Source of the DNA: Myxococcales bacterium
GTDB lineage: Bacteria; Myxococcota_A; UBA9042
DNA length: 39,914 nt
Direction: 5' to 3'
NCBI GenBank assembly: GCA_947491025.1
Contig: CANLIC010000037.1
Coordinates: 1-39,914 of the forward strand
Below the pieces are notes generated by a model. That model saw only the letters and a program-made list of their open reading frames with translations. It was not told where the DNA came from and made no database searches. Positions within the stretch are counted from its first letter, which is position 1. Each line of letters opens with the position of its first letter. A program made the position numbers and the translations under genes. Positions 17,980 through 26,989 of the stretch are shown here, in pieces.

Positions 17980-19692
17980 ATGACGCATTCTTCAGGCAAC
18001 GCCAACGATTCGGCGGCCGGCAGCGCCCCAGCGCGGACCGCAGAAGGCTGGCGCACGGCGCCGGACCAGCAGGCGACCGGCTACCCGTCGAGCGTCCCAT
18101 TCATCATCGGCAACGAGGGCTGCGAACGCTTCAGCTTCTACGGCATGAAGTCGATTCTGCAGGTGCACCTCACCGCGCTCTACCTCGCCATCTATGCAGG
18201 CGAGGGCCTGACCCGCGAGCTCGCCGGCAACCGCGCCCAAGAGATGGTCCACGTCTTCATCGCGGGCGTGTACGCATTTCCCATGATCGGCGCCATCTTG
18301 GCCGATCGGTTCCTCGGCAAATACCGCACCATCCTCTGGCTGAGCCTGGTCTACTGCGCCGGCCACGCCGTGCTGGCGGTCGGCGAGGACTCGCTGGAGG
18401 GCATGGCGCTGGGCCTCTGCCTCATCGCCATCGGCAGCGGCGGCATCAAGCCCTGCGTCAGCGCCAACGTCGGCGACCAATTCGGCAAGGGCAACTGGCA
18501 CCTCGTCACCAAGATCTTCCAAGCCTTCTACTTCATCATCAATTTCGGTTCGTTCTTCGCGACGCTGGCCATCCCGTGGCTCAAGGAGGCCTATGGCACC
18601 AGCGTGGCGTTCGGCGTTCCTGGCGTGCTGATGTTCATCGCGACGGTGGTGTTCTGGCTCGGCCGCGACCGCTACGTCCACGTCCAGCCTCGCCCCGGCG
18701 GCAAGCTCGGCGCCATGGACTTCGCGTCGTCGTCCTTGCTCTTCCTTGGCCTCATCGGTCTGCCCCTCTTCTTCACCAAGCTGCTGCCGACCGAGGTCTT
18801 CTTTGCCTTGATGGCGTTGCTGACCGGCCTCGGCTTCTGGCTCTTTCGCGCCCGCCAGCGCCAGGAGATCGACCTTGGATTCCTGGCTTGCGCGTTCGAG
18901 GGTCTCGCCGACGTGGTGCGCGGTGACGCCGCACGGGCGCGCGCCTCCGCCCCGGCCGACGCCCCGGCGATCTACCGCCACCGCCTCTTCGCCGCCGTCG
19001 CGCAACGCCACGGCGCCACCATCGCCGAAGGGCCGGCCGCCGTGCTGCGGATCGTCAGCGTGTTCTTTCTGATCAGCGTCTTCTGGGCGCTCTTCGACCA
19101 GCACAGCAGCTCATGGATCCGCCAGGCCGAGATGATGGACCGCCGGATGACGCTGCCGCTCTTCGGCAGCCGTGAGCTGCTGGCATCGCAGATCCCGAGC
19201 CTGAACCCGCTCATGGTGATGATGCTGATTCCGCTCAACAACTTCGTGCTTTACCCCCTGATCGGCAAGGTCGTGGCGGTCACGCCCCTGCGCAAGATCA
19301 GCATCGGCATGGGCATGGCCGCGGCGGCCTTTGCGCTGGTGGCCATGATCCAGGAGCAGATCCTTGCGCTCGAGGGGACGGCCGACAAGGTCCCGATCGC
19401 GTGGCAGATCTTGCCCTACTTCGTCATGACGCAGGCCGAGGTGATGGTGTCGGTCACCGGCCTCGAGTTCGCCTATACGCAGGCGCCGACCCGCATGAAG
19501 TCGACCATCATGGGCTTCTGGCTGCTGACCGTCGCCCTCGGCAGCAAGTTGGTCGTCATCATCACCCAGATGCCCGACCTGCCGCTTCACCAATTCTTCT
19601 GGGTATTCACGATCTTGATGGCAGGTGCCACGGTGTTGTTCGCCGCACGCGCCGCCTTCTACCACTACCGCGACTACGCCCAGGAAGGCTGA
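17980..19692 (+). CDS. POT/PTR family proton-coupled peptide transporter
   Basis: A 570-residue inner-membrane protein of the major facilitator superfamily that imports di- and tripeptides with protons. The family signature NEGCERFSFYGMKSIL (ExxERFxYY type, about residues 45-60) is at the first helix, and FYFIINFGSFFATL matches the PTR2 motif. About 12-14 hydrophobic segments are visible, with a long central loop (about 290-345) rich in Arg and Ala and a 35-residue hydrophilic N-terminal extension. AGGGGG lies 4 bases before the ATG. The amidase gene begins 5 bases after its stop, so they are probably co-transcribed; peptide uptake next to a cell-wall hydrolase would suit use of wall peptides, which is inference. 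Confidence 0.93.
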   Translation: MTHSSGNANDSAAGSAPARTAEGWRTAPDQQATGYPSSVPFIIGNEGCERFSFYGMKSILQVHLTALYLAIYAGEGLTRELAGNRAQEMVHVFIAGVYAFPMIGAILADRFLGKYRTILWLSLVYCAGHAVLAVGEDSLEGMALGLCLIAIGSGGIKPCVSANVGDQFGKGNWHLVTKIFQAFYFIINFGSFFATLAIPWLKEAYGTSVAFGVPGVLMFIATVVFWLGRDRYVHVQPRPGGKLGAMDFASSSLLFLGLIGLPLFFTKLLPTEVFFALMALLTGLGFWLFRARQRQEIDLGFLACAFEGLADVVRGDAARARASAPADAPAIYRHRLFAAVAQRHGATIAEGPAAVLRIVSVFFLISVFWALFDQHSSSWIRQAEMMDRRMTLPLFGSRELLASQIPSLNPLMVMMLIPLNNFVLYPLIGKVVAVTPLRKISIGMGMAAAAFALVAMIQEQILALEGTADKVPIAWQILPYFVMTQAEVMVSVTGLEFAYTQAPTRMKSTIMGFWLLTVALGSKLVVIITQMPDLPLHQFFWVFTILMAGATVLFAARAAFYHYRDYAQEG

Positions 19693-19697
19693 CGACC

Positions 19698-22600
19698 ATG
19701 CCGACCGCGATTTGCCAGCCCGGGACACCGATGGCGAGCCGCGCGCAGACCTCGCCGGGCGCTGCGCCAAGCCTTCGCAACCGGCGCCGCCGGGACCGCC
19801 CCAACGCCTCTCTGGCGCCTGGCCCTGCGCCGGCGGGAACCGATCGCCAGCGTCGCAGCGCCTTCGCCGTCCTCGCGCGGCGGCCCTTTCTGAAACGGTG
19901 GTCGTTGCTACGCGGGCTCAGCGCCGTGCTGCTCTTGCTCGCCCCCGACCTTGCGCTGGCATCTGGGCCCGACGAGCTGCCGACGGGCTGGTCCATCCTC
20001 GGCATCGAGCATACGCTGGGCGAGACCCTGGCCGTCGCGCACCTGGACATCGATTGGCATGCGTACGGCCGCCCCGACATCGATGAGCTGGACCTCGAGG
20101 CGGCGTCGCGCCACCTGACCCTGGCGCTGGCGGAGAGCGGCGTCAGGGCGGTGCGGCTGCGGGCACGCCCCTTTGCCTCCAGCGATGGCGCGGAGCGGGA
20201 CCTGGTGACGCTGCTAGAGCCCGTCGCGCCGCCGCCGCAGCGGCCCTGGGAGCTGCCCGGCGCCGTCGCCCCCGACAGCGGCGGGACCCATCCGCCAGCC
20301 CCCGACGCCCTCGCCGCGCCGCAGCCGGCCGTGGTCGGCACCATGCACCCTGGCGTGACGGGGGCGCTCACCGGCCGCACGGTCTACCTGAGCCCTGGCC
20401 ACGGCTGGTATTGGGCGGACAACCTCGGTCGCTGGGCCACTCAGCGCGGCAACAACCATGACATCGTGGAAGATTTCGTCAACGCCGAGGGCGCGCTCCA
20501 CTACCTGGAGCCGCTGCTGCGCAACGCGGGCGCCCAGGTCATCGGGGTCCGCGAGCTCGATCACAACCCGCTGCAGGTCATCGTCGACGACGGCGATCCT
20601 GCGCCGGCCGGCGGCGCCAGCGGCTACCAGGAGCAGGGCAGCTGGAAGGCCGGAACCGACAAGGGCTTTGGCAACGGCAAGGCGCCCTACCAGGGCAGCG
20701 TCAACCCCTTCGCGCTCGGCGGCTACCGCGCGACCCCGGTGGTCAAGGGCACGGCGACCGCGAGCGCCCTCTTCGTCCCCGACGTGCCGAAGTCTGGGCT
20801 CTACCAGGTCAAGGTCGGCTGGACCGCGGGGAGCAACCGAAGCAAGGATGCGCACTTCGAGATAGTCCACCTCGGCGGCAGCACCCACGTCCGGGTCGAC
20901 CAGAGCCGGCACGGCCAGAGCTGGTGGCCGCTCGGCACCTTCGCCTTCGCGGCCGGCAGCGACCCGAGCAAGGGCGCGATCGTGCTGCACAACGACACGC
21001 TGCAAGCGGCCAACGGCCAGGTCGTCATCGCCGACGTCGTCCGCCTCGGCGGCGGCATGGAGGAGATCGAGCGCGGCAAAGGCAAGGCGCCGGCGGCCGC
21101 CCCGACCACGCTGCGCCCGCGCTGGGAGAGCTGCGCCCGCTACTACACGCAGTACAGCGGCGCGCCCTCGACGGTCTGGGACTCCTCGGCGGCCGACAAC
21201 AACGACGACGTCACGTCACGGTCGCGCTACGCCGGCTGGCATCACGAGCCGCCGGACGACGCCGTCTACCTGTCGTGGCACAGCAACGCGCCCGACCCGG
21301 CCCGCGGCACCTCGACCTACATCTACGGGCCGAATCCACCGGACGGCAGCAAGACGTACGCGGCCACCAAGGGCAGCGTCGAGTTCGGCGGCTGGCTGCA
21401 GAAGTCGATCATCGCCGACATCCATGCCGAGGTCGACCCGAAGTGGAAGGACCGCGGCCTCTACTCGGCCTACTTCGGCGAGGTGAACCCGACACACAAC
21501 CCGGACATGCCGGCGGCCCTGGTCGAGAGCGCGTTCCACTCCACCAAGGCCGATGCCGACTACCTGCGCGAGCCGCGCTTTCGGCACTTGCTCTCGCGCG
21601 CGATGACCAAGGCGATCATCCGCTACTTCGCCGAGCGCGACGGCAAGGTGCCCGTCATCCCGCCTGAGGCACCGCTGGCCGTGCGGGCGCATGTCAGCGC
21701 CGATGGCGCCGCGTTCGCGGTCCATTGGTTGGCGTCGCCTACCGGGGGCGCCAAGGGCGATGCCGCCGTCGATTACCTCGTCGAGACCTCGAGCGATGGC
21801 GAGGGCTTCTCGGTCGCTGCGGAGGTCGGCGGGCTGAGCGCCACGCTGCCGCTGCCGCCCGGCGCCGGCCCGCGCTTCGTCCGCCTACGCGCCCGCAACC
21901 CTGGCGGCGTGTCATTGCCTTCGTCGGTCATCGGCGTGGCCTCGGGCTGCGCTGGCGCCAAGCGGGCCCTGGTCGTGCAGGCGTTCACGCGGCTGCAGGC
22001 GAGCCAACTGCCCGTCGACGCGCTCCAGCCGTGGTCGCTCGGCAACGTCCAGCGCTTGCGGCAGTGGCAGGTCAATCGCTTCGACTACTTGCGTCAGCAC
22101 GTCGCCGACCTGGCGGCGCTTGGGCTGCGGGTCGACGGCGCCGAGCGGGCTGCGGTGCCGGCCATCGACCTCGGCCTCTACGCGCTCCTCGACTGGGCCG
22201 CGGGCGAGCAAAGCAGCGAAGACGGTGTGCTGGTCGCGGCGGAGCGCAGCCAGATCGCGGCGTGGTTTGGGCCGGCCAGCGACGGCTCGGTGGCGGCGCG
22301 CGCGATGCTGCTCACCGGCAGCGAGGTCGGCTGGACGCTCGGCGCCAAGAGCGACGCGGCCGGGGCCGACTTCCTCGCCACGTGGTTCGGAGCTGCATCC
22401 CTCGACGACGACGCGGGCAGCTACCTGCTCGTCGGCAGCGCCGGGGGGCCCTTGGCCGGCCAGAGCTTCGCTTTCGATGACGGCAAGCTGGCCTCTGGCG
22501 ACGGCGGCACCTACCACGTCGACATGCCAGACGCCTTCACCGCGCTGCCGGGCGCTGAGGCCCTGCTCGGCTACCAGGGCGGCAGCGGTCCAGGCAAGGA

Positions 22601-23240
22601 CGGCGCCGCCGCGGTAAGGCGCCAGACCGGCGCGCTGACGACCATCGTCGTCGGCGTGCCGCTCGAGACGGTACAGCCGCCGGTGCAGCGACAAGCGCTG
22701 GTGCAGGCGCTGGTCAAGGCGGCAGGCGTCGCGACGCCCACGCTGCCCTGTGAGGCGGGCGGCGGCGGCGACGACGCTGGCGGCGGTGCGGACGCCGGCG
22801 GCGACACAGCCAGCGGCGGCGAAGACCCAGCACCCGACGCCGGGCCCGATGCAGCAGACGCCGCCGGCGGCGAGGACGGCGGTCCCGGTGGCGACGGCGC
22901 AGACGGTGCGGCCATCGACGCCACGTCGCCCGATGGCGCAGGGGTCGACGCAGGCATGGACGACGCTGGCCCAGGGGACCTCGCCATCGGCGGCGACGGC
23001 GGCGGCCCCGCCGGCGACGCAGGGCCAGACGCCGCCACATCGCCCATCGCCCCGGCGGACCCCGGCTGCGGCTGTCAGGTGACGGGCGCCCGGCCGGCAG
23101 CGACGGCTGGGCCCGTGGCCTTGGTCTTGGCACTTCTGGCGCTGCTCGGCGTGCAACGGCGCGGTTTTTCGCCAAGGCCGCCGCCTGTGGCAGCATCGCG
23201 CCCGGAGCGCAGCGAAGATTCCGCCGCGCTGCCGCGTTGA
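19698..23240 (+). CDS. Modular secreted N-acetylmuramoyl-L-alanine amidase, MYXO-CTERM-like tail
   Basis: A 1180-residue exported enzyme expected to cut the amide between N-acetylmuramic acid and the peptide in peptidoglycan. Amidase_3-type zinc and catalytic positions are GHGW (His about 235), SWHSN (His about 528) and LVESAF (Glu about 610). Between the first and second lies a golvesin/xanthan-lyase-like binding domain (about 308-453). A fibronectin-like domain (about 655-760) and an unrecognised domain (about 770-1010) follow. After that come an Asp/Gly/Ala linker and a tail of CGC, hydrophobic helix and QRRG. The start is uncertain: ATG 19698 is 5 bases past the transporter stop with a weak site and gives a 70-residue lead before the hydrophobic core (LLRGLSAVLLLLAPDLALA). 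Confidence in the amidase assignment is good. Confidence 0.85.
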   Translation: MPTAICQPGTPMASRAQTSPGAAPSLRNRRRRDRPNASLAPGPAPAGTDRQRRSAFAVLARRPFLKRWSLLRGLSAVLLLLAPDLALASGPDELPTGWSILGIEHTLGETLAVAHLDIDWHAYGRPDIDELDLEAASRHLTLALAESGVRAVRLRARPFASSDGAERDLVTLLEPVAPPPQRPWELPGAVAPDSGGTHPPAPDALAAPQPAVVGTMHPGVTGALTGRTVYLSPGHGWYWADNLGRWATQRGNNHDIVEDFVNAEGALHYLEPLLRNAGAQVIGVRELDHNPLQVIVDDGDPAPAGGASGYQEQGSWKAGTDKGFGNGKAPYQGSVNPFALGGYRATPVVKGTATASALFVPDVPKSGLYQVKVGWTAGSNRSKDAHFEIVHLGGSTHVRVDQSRHGQSWWPLGTFAFAAGSDPSKGAIVLHNDTLQAANGQVVIADVVRLGGGMEEIERGKGKAPAAAPTTLRPRWESCARYYTQYSGAPSTVWDSSAADNNDDVTSRSRYAGWHHEPPDDAVYLSWHSNAPDPARGTSTYIYGPNPPDGSKTYAATKGSVEFGGWLQKSIIADIHAEVDPKWKDRGLYSAYFGEVNPTHNPDMPAALVESAFHSTKADADYLREPRFRHLLSRAMTKAIIRYFAERDGKVPVIPPEAPLAVRAHVSADGAAFAVHWLASPTGGAKGDAAVDYLVETSSDGEGFSVAAEVGGLSATLPLPPGAGPRFVRLRARNPGGVSLPSSVIGVASGCAGAKRALVVQAFTRLQASQLPVDALQPWSLGNVQRLRQWQVNRFDYLRQHVADLAALGLRVDGAERAAVPAIDLGLYALLDWAAGEQSSEDGVLVAAERSQIAAWFGPASDGSVAARAMLLTGSEVGWTLGAKSDAAGADFLATWFGAASLDDDAGSYLLVGSAGGPLAGQSFAFDDGKLASGDGGTYHVDMPDAFTALPGAEALLGYQGGSGPGKDGAAAVRRQTGALTTIVVGVPLETVQPPVQRQALVQALVKAAGVATPTLPCEAGGGGDDAGGGADAGGDTASGGEDPAPDAGPDAADAAGGEDGGPGGDGADGAAIDATSPDGAGVDAGMDDAGPGDLAIGGDGGGPAGDAGPDAATSPIAPADPGCGCQVTGARPAATAGPVALVLALLALLGVQRRGFSPRPPPVAASRPERSEDSAALPR

Positions 23241-23311
23241 GTCTGCAGCGGCACGCGACCTGGCCAAGCGACCTAGGCCGATGGCCGCTGCCAAGCGCCA
23301 GGAGCCATGCC

Positions 23312-24037
23312 ATGCACAGCAACCAGCAGGTCCCCGGGTCGCAGTCGCCTCCCGCCACCTCACCGAGTCTAGAGCCTGTTGCGCCAACACCGACCTCGGG
23401 CGCCGCGAAGCGCTCGCTGGCGGCAGCGCTGCTGACCGCGATCTGCGGCCTGCTCATCGCCTCGGGCGACACCCCTGCCAGCGAGGTCTACGTCAATGGC
23501 GTGCGGGCGACCGGCCTCAAGAGCGGCGAGATGGTCCACAGCACGGTCAAGTTCGATGCCTCTGGCAACATCCACATCCTCTCGCCAGGCTACAAGGTGA
23601 TCGTCGACGCCGAGGGCAAGCCGCTCCGGATCGAGGGCCACAGCGACCTCGCTGGTGCCGCCGGATCGCGCCGTGCCGGCCAGCTCAGCAAGCGCTACGT
23701 GCTGGCCTACGAGCCCAACGCCAAGGTCCCCTTCACCTTCGACATCCAAATCAACGGCCAACCCTTCAAGGCCATCGACCTCAGCACCTCGCCGTTCACG
23801 GTCGACCTGACCGCGCGGTTCAAGGCAGGCGACAACGCGATCCGCGTCATCGGCAAACCCGCTGGTAACTCGCCCGCGCTCGGCGGGGAGTCCGATGTGG
23901 TCAAGCTGCGCATCTTCCGGGGCGATGAGCGCGCGGACGGCACCTTCGTCGCCCAGCTGCCGGCGGTCTGGGAGCTGGTGCGCTCGGCGGTCGATCGCGA
24001 TCCCATCGACCGCAGCGGCGTCATCGAGGCCGAGTGA
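23312..24037 (+). CDS. Secreted protein of unknown function upstream of epmA
   Basis: A 241-residue protein. The ATG at 23312 has AGGAG 7 bases upstream, unlike the TTG that opens the longer frame. A membrane or signal segment (LAAALLTAICGLLIASG) follows a 40-residue hydrophilic lead. The mature part is predicted beta-rich, with VYVNGVRATGLKSGEMVHSTVKFDASGNIHILSPGYKV and a strand-rich middle (FTFDIQINGQPFKAIDLSTSPFTVDLTARFKAGDNAIRVIG) resembling PEGA or carbohydrate-binding beta sandwiches. I do not assign a family. Its stop overlaps the GTG of epmA in a GTGA, indicating coupled translation, though no shared function is obvious. Confidence 0.75.
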   Translation: MHSNQQVPGSQSPPATSPSLEPVAPTPTSGAAKRSLAAALLTAICGLLIASGDTPASEVYVNGVRATGLKSGEMVHSTVKFDASGNIHILSPGYKVIVDAEGKPLRIEGHSDLAGAAGSRRAGQLSKRYVLAYEPNAKVPFTFDIQINGQPFKAIDLSTSPFTVDLTARFKAGDNAIRVIGKPAGNSPALGGESDVVKLRIFRGDERADGTFVAQLPAVWELVRSAVDRDPIDRSGVIEAE

Positions 24038-25386
24038 TCACCCGGCGCGGCGTGGCGAAGGCCAACGCCGATTCGCAATCGCCGTCGCCCGCGGTCGGAC
24101 GCGCGCTGCGCTGCGGTGCCGACGGCGTCGAGGTCTGGTCCGAGGGTGCGGTACAGCATTGGCCCCTTGCCGCAGCGCCATTCAGCGCGTCGTCTAGCCC
24201 GTTACTGCCGAGCGGCGCGGAGCCCTTGTCGGCCATCGAACCGGGCGACCTCGTGCAGCGCACCGCCGCGGGTGTCCGCATCCTGCTGCGCCCGACGGCC
24301 GGCGCCGACGCCATTTTCGATCGTGACGGCGACCTCGGACGGCTGCTTGCGGATGGCGGGCTGCGGCACCAGGCGCTGGTCGAGCGAGCGCTGCTGCTTC
24401 GGCAGGTACGGGCTTTTTTCGACCGCCGCGGCTTTCTCGAGGTCGAGACCCCGGCCATCGCCACCTCGCCGGGCCTCGAGCTGCACCTGGACCCGGTCGC
24501 CGTCACGCTGCGGCAGGGGATGGCCGGCGATCGGGTCCATCGCCACCTCGTCACCAGCCCGGAGTACCACTGCAAGCGGCTTTTGCACGGCGGACTGACG
24601 CGTATCTACTCGTTAGCGAAGGCGTTTCGCTCTGGCGAGCGCGGGCACTGGCACAACCCCGAGTTCACCATGCTCGAGTGGTACCGCGCCGGGGCCGAAG
24701 CAGACGCCATCCTGCGCGACCTGCGAGGCCTCTGTCGCGCGGCAGCGGGCGCCATGCACAGGCATCGACACGCGGGTCGAGGCGCCGGCGGCGGAGCGGT
24801 CGGCCGCGACGTCTGGACCCCGGGGCGACCGCTTCGCCTGTCGTTCTTCGCCGCGCTCGAGCGCTTCGGCGGGTTGCGCGCTGCCGACGATCAGGGCCGG
24901 ACGCTACCGCTTGGCGCGCTGCGCGAGGCAATGGCTCGGATGGGCGTGGAGGTGCGGCCAGACGACGACGAGGGCAGCCTGCTGCTGCAGGCGTTTGCCG
25001 AGCGCGTCGAGCCCGCCCTGGCTGGACACGGAACCGTCGAGATCACGCCTTGGCCGGCGTCGCTGGCGAGCCTGGCCCGGCCGCTGCCGGAGGCGCCTTG
25101 GCTGGCCGATCGCTTTGAGGTCTACCTGCAGGGCGTCGAGATCGCCAACGGTTTCGGTGAGCTGGTGGACGCGGCAGAGCAGCGGCGGCGCTTCGAGGTC
25201 GATCTCCGGGCACGAGCTGCCAAAGGCCTGCCGCAGCCTCCGATCGACCAGCGCTTTCTGCAGGCGCTGGAGCGCGGTTGCCCGCCCTCGGCCGGCGTGG
25301 CGCTGGGCGTTGACCGACTGTTGATGGTGCTCGGCGGCTACGACGACATCGAGCAGGTGTTGGCGTTTCCGTTCGAACGTGCATGA
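24034..25386 (+). CDS. epmA: EF-P lysine ligase EpmA/GenX-like, class II LysRS paralogue
   Basis: A 450-residue cytosolic class II synthetase paralogue that attaches (beta-)lysine to a conserved lysine of elongation factor P. The catalytic core is plain: RRGFLEVETPAI (motif 1), AFRSGERGHWHNPEFTMLEWYR (motif 2), GVEIANGFGELVDAAEQRRRFEVD, KGLPQPPID and GVALGVDRLLMVLGG (motif 3). It is about 125 residues longer than the roughly 325-residue E. coli protein. The extra N-terminal part (about 15-100, WSEGAVQHWPL...LSAIEPGDLVQRTAAGVRILLRPTAG) looks beta-rich and might be an OB-like fold. A GTG start overlaps the preceding stop. Neither epmB nor efp is in the window. Confidence 0.88.
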   Translation: MITRRGVAKANADSQSPSPAVGRALRCGADGVEVWSEGAVQHWPLAAAPFSASSSPLLPSGAEPLSAIEPGDLVQRTAAGVRILLRPTAGADAIFDRDGDLGRLLADGGLRHQALVERALLLRQVRAFFDRRGFLEVETPAIATSPGLELHLDPVAVTLRQGMAGDRVHRHLVTSPEYHCKRLLHGGLTRIYSLAKAFRSGERGHWHNPEFTMLEWYRAGAEADAILRDLRGLCRAAAGAMHRHRHAGRGAGGGAVGRDVWTPGRPLRLSFFAALERFGGLRAADDQGRTLPLGALREAMARMGVEVRPDDDEGSLLLQAFAERVEPALAGHGTVEITPWPASLASLARPLPEAPWLADRFEVYLQGVEIANGFGELVDAAEQRRRFEVDLRARAAKGLPQPPIDQRFLQALERGCPPSAGVALGVDRLLMVLGGYDDIEQVLAFPFERA

Positions 25387-25441
25387 GCGCCTGCGCCGTG
25401 TCGGGCGCGCGATGGTCACCCGCGGCGCCAGGGCGACTGGT

Positions 25442-25455
25442 CCTTGGCGCCAAGG
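25442..25455. promoter_or_regulatory. 14-base perfect palindrome CCTTGGCGCCAAGG
   Basis: Fully self-complementary sequence 56 bases past the epmA stop and 60 bases before the esterase ATG. It could be an operator or a short hairpin end; nothing else supports either. Confidence 0.3.
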
Positions 25456-25515
25456 CATCGGCGATGCCCGGCGCGACGGACTTCGAGCGGGCGCCCGCCG
25501 CAACGGGAGGGAGCC

Positions 25516-26577
25516 ATGAGGCGAGTGCATCCCCTTGCGACAAAGCCGGCGGGGCAGCCTGCGATCGTGCACGCAGCGCACCGACGCCTGGGCTGGTCGC
25601 TCGCCCCGGCAAGACGGGCGGGATGGACGCGGAGGGCCGCTCTGGGTACGGCGCTGGCCACGGCCGTCCTGTTGCTCGGCACTGCCTGCGCTCCGAAGCT
25701 GAACCTGCGTGAGGTCGAGCTGCGCCACGGCGGTCGCGATCGCGAGGCGCTGCTGCTGCTCCCCGACGGGGACGTGGAGGGCAAGCCGCTCTTGTTGCTG
25801 CTACACGGCGGCGGCGGCTCCGCGGCGGGCCTCGCGCGGCACCTCAGGGGGCAGGCGAAGCGGCTGAGCCGCAACGCAGGCTGGGCCATCGCGTTTGCCG
25901 ACGGCATCGGGCGCTCGTGGAACGATGGTCGGGTCGACGTCGACGCCGAGGCCCACCGACAGGGCGTGGACGACGTCGGCGCGCTGCGAGCGCTGGTGCT
26001 GCAGATCGCGCAGCGTCACGGGCTCGATCGCGGCAGGATCTACGTCGCTGGCATCTCCAACGGCGGTTTCATGGCGCAGCGGCTGGCGTGCGAAGCGGCC
26101 GATGTCTTCGCTGCCGCCGTCTCGGTGACGGCGCAGATGAGCGTCGACCTCGCGCCGAAGTGTCAGCCATCGCGGCCCATCGCCGTTGCCCTCATCAACG
26201 GCACCCTTGACCCGATCGTGCCCTACGGCGGCGGCCAGGTGACGCTCTTTGGCAAGCCCCGCGGCGCGATCTGGTCCACCGATGACACCATCGCCTTCTG
26301 GCGGCGGCACAATGGCTGCGAAGGAGACCCTGTCGAGGTCGCGACGAGCCCTGTCGATGGCGCTGACCCCACCCGAGGCCACAGCCGTGTCTGGCGCACC
26401 TGCCGCGGCGCAGCGGTCGGGCTGGTGCGCGTCGAGGGCGGCGGCCACACCTGGCCGGGCGCGGGGCCGGCGCTGCCCGAGGCGATCGTCGGCAAGACCA
26501 GCAGCGCTTTCGACGTCCTGAGCTGGATGGAAGCGTTTGTCGCGCCACCCGCGCAGGCTGTGGATGGCGGCCCGTAG
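25516..26577 (+). CDS. LpqC/PHB-depolymerase-like secreted esterase
   Basis: A 353-residue alpha/beta hydrolase of the LpqC, polyhydroxybutyrate depolymerase and feruloyl esterase group. GGAGG 5 bases before the ATG sets the start. A long basic lead is followed by LATAVLLLGTAC-AP, probably a lipoprotein signal. The oxyanion segment LLLLLHGGGGSAAG is present, with nucleophile Ser about 181 in GISNGGF, Asp about 232 in NGTLDPIVPY and His about 311 in GGGHTWPG, all as in the family. It should act outside the cytoplasm on ester bonds of polymers or plant-type phenolic esters; the actual substrate is unknown. It stands alone, with hairpins behind it. Confidence 0.88.
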   Translation: MRRVHPLATKPAGQPAIVHAAHRRLGWSLAPARRAGWTRRAALGTALATAVLLLGTACAPKLNLREVELRHGGRDREALLLLPDGDVEGKPLLLLLHGGGGSAAGLARHLRGQAKRLSRNAGWAIAFADGIGRSWNDGRVDVDAEAHRQGVDDVGALRALVLQIAQRHGLDRGRIYVAGISNGGFMAQRLACEAADVFAAAVSVTAQMSVDLAPKCQPSRPIAVALINGTLDPIVPYGGGQVTLFGKPRGAIWSTDDTIAFWRRHNGCEGDPVEVATSPVDGADPTRGHSRVWRTCRGAAVGLVRVEGGGHTWPGAGPALPEAIVGKTSSAFDVLSWMEAFVAPPAQAVDGGP

Positions 26578-26594
26578 CGGTCGACGGGGCCGAT

Positions 26595-26640
26595 GCAGCG
26601 TCGCGCTGCGGGCTGGCGGCGGGCGCAGCGTCGGCGCTGC
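26595..26640 (+). terminator. Tandem hairpins after the LpqC-like gene
   Basis: GCAGCG-TCG-CGCTGC at 26595-26609 and GCAGCG-TCGG-CGCTGC at 26625-26640, starting 17 bases past the stop. Both stems are perfect six-pair, without T runs. Confidence 0.35.
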
Positions 26641-26778
26641 GTGGTGCGGCGCAGTGGCGAGAGCAGCCAGCGAGGAGCGGCAGCCGGCGCCAGGGCGGGG
26701 CGGCTCCGCCAGGCGAGCTGCGCCTGTCCGCGAGGCGGCCTCCCACAGGGCGGTCGCAAAGTCGACGTCAGCGCCGAC

Positions 26779-26936
26779 AACCCTCACCCCCGCCGCTTCG
26801 CGGCACCCCCTCTCCCGCTGAAGCGGGAGAGGGGGTGCACTGAATTCATTGTCATGTCGCCCCTCTCCCGCCCGACGGGAGAGGGGGTGAGGGGGTGAGG
26901 GTGTCTTTCGCTCCGGACTTTGCGATAACCCTGCGG
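26779..26936. repeat. REPIN-like hairpin repeat, copy 2
   Basis: Near-identical to 1-157, same orientation: an extra T in the G run after the second hairpin and AC for GT near the end are the only differences. Sequence on both sides is unrelated to that around copy 1, so the element extends at most from AACCCTCACC to CTGCGG. The high identity includes the tail beyond the hairpins, so the whole unit moved or was copied recently. Confidence 0.9.
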
Positions 26937-26989
26937 CCTCCCATCACCGCTGTGGCCGCGCGCGCGAGGCGCTGCTAGGATCACGCTGC

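Larger units (their letters stand above)
26578..26989. other. Gap between two hydrolase genes
   Basis: This 412-base region holds two tandem hairpins right after the esterase, about 140 bases with no feature, then the second REPIN-like copy (26779-26936) and the short leader of the next gene. The open frames inside are built from repeat sequence and lack start signals. Confidence 0.6.

Noticed and set aside
26537..26898. Short plus-strand frames between the two hydrolases
   Set aside because: They run through hairpins and the REPIN-like repeat, with no start signal or family match.
26976..26981. TAGGAT just before the ATGs at 12667, 26990 and 39821 as a -10 for leaderless transcripts
   Set aside because: No matching -35 is found at 26990 or 39821, the spacing to ATG varies (4, 8, 6), and AGGA can simply act as a ribosome site.
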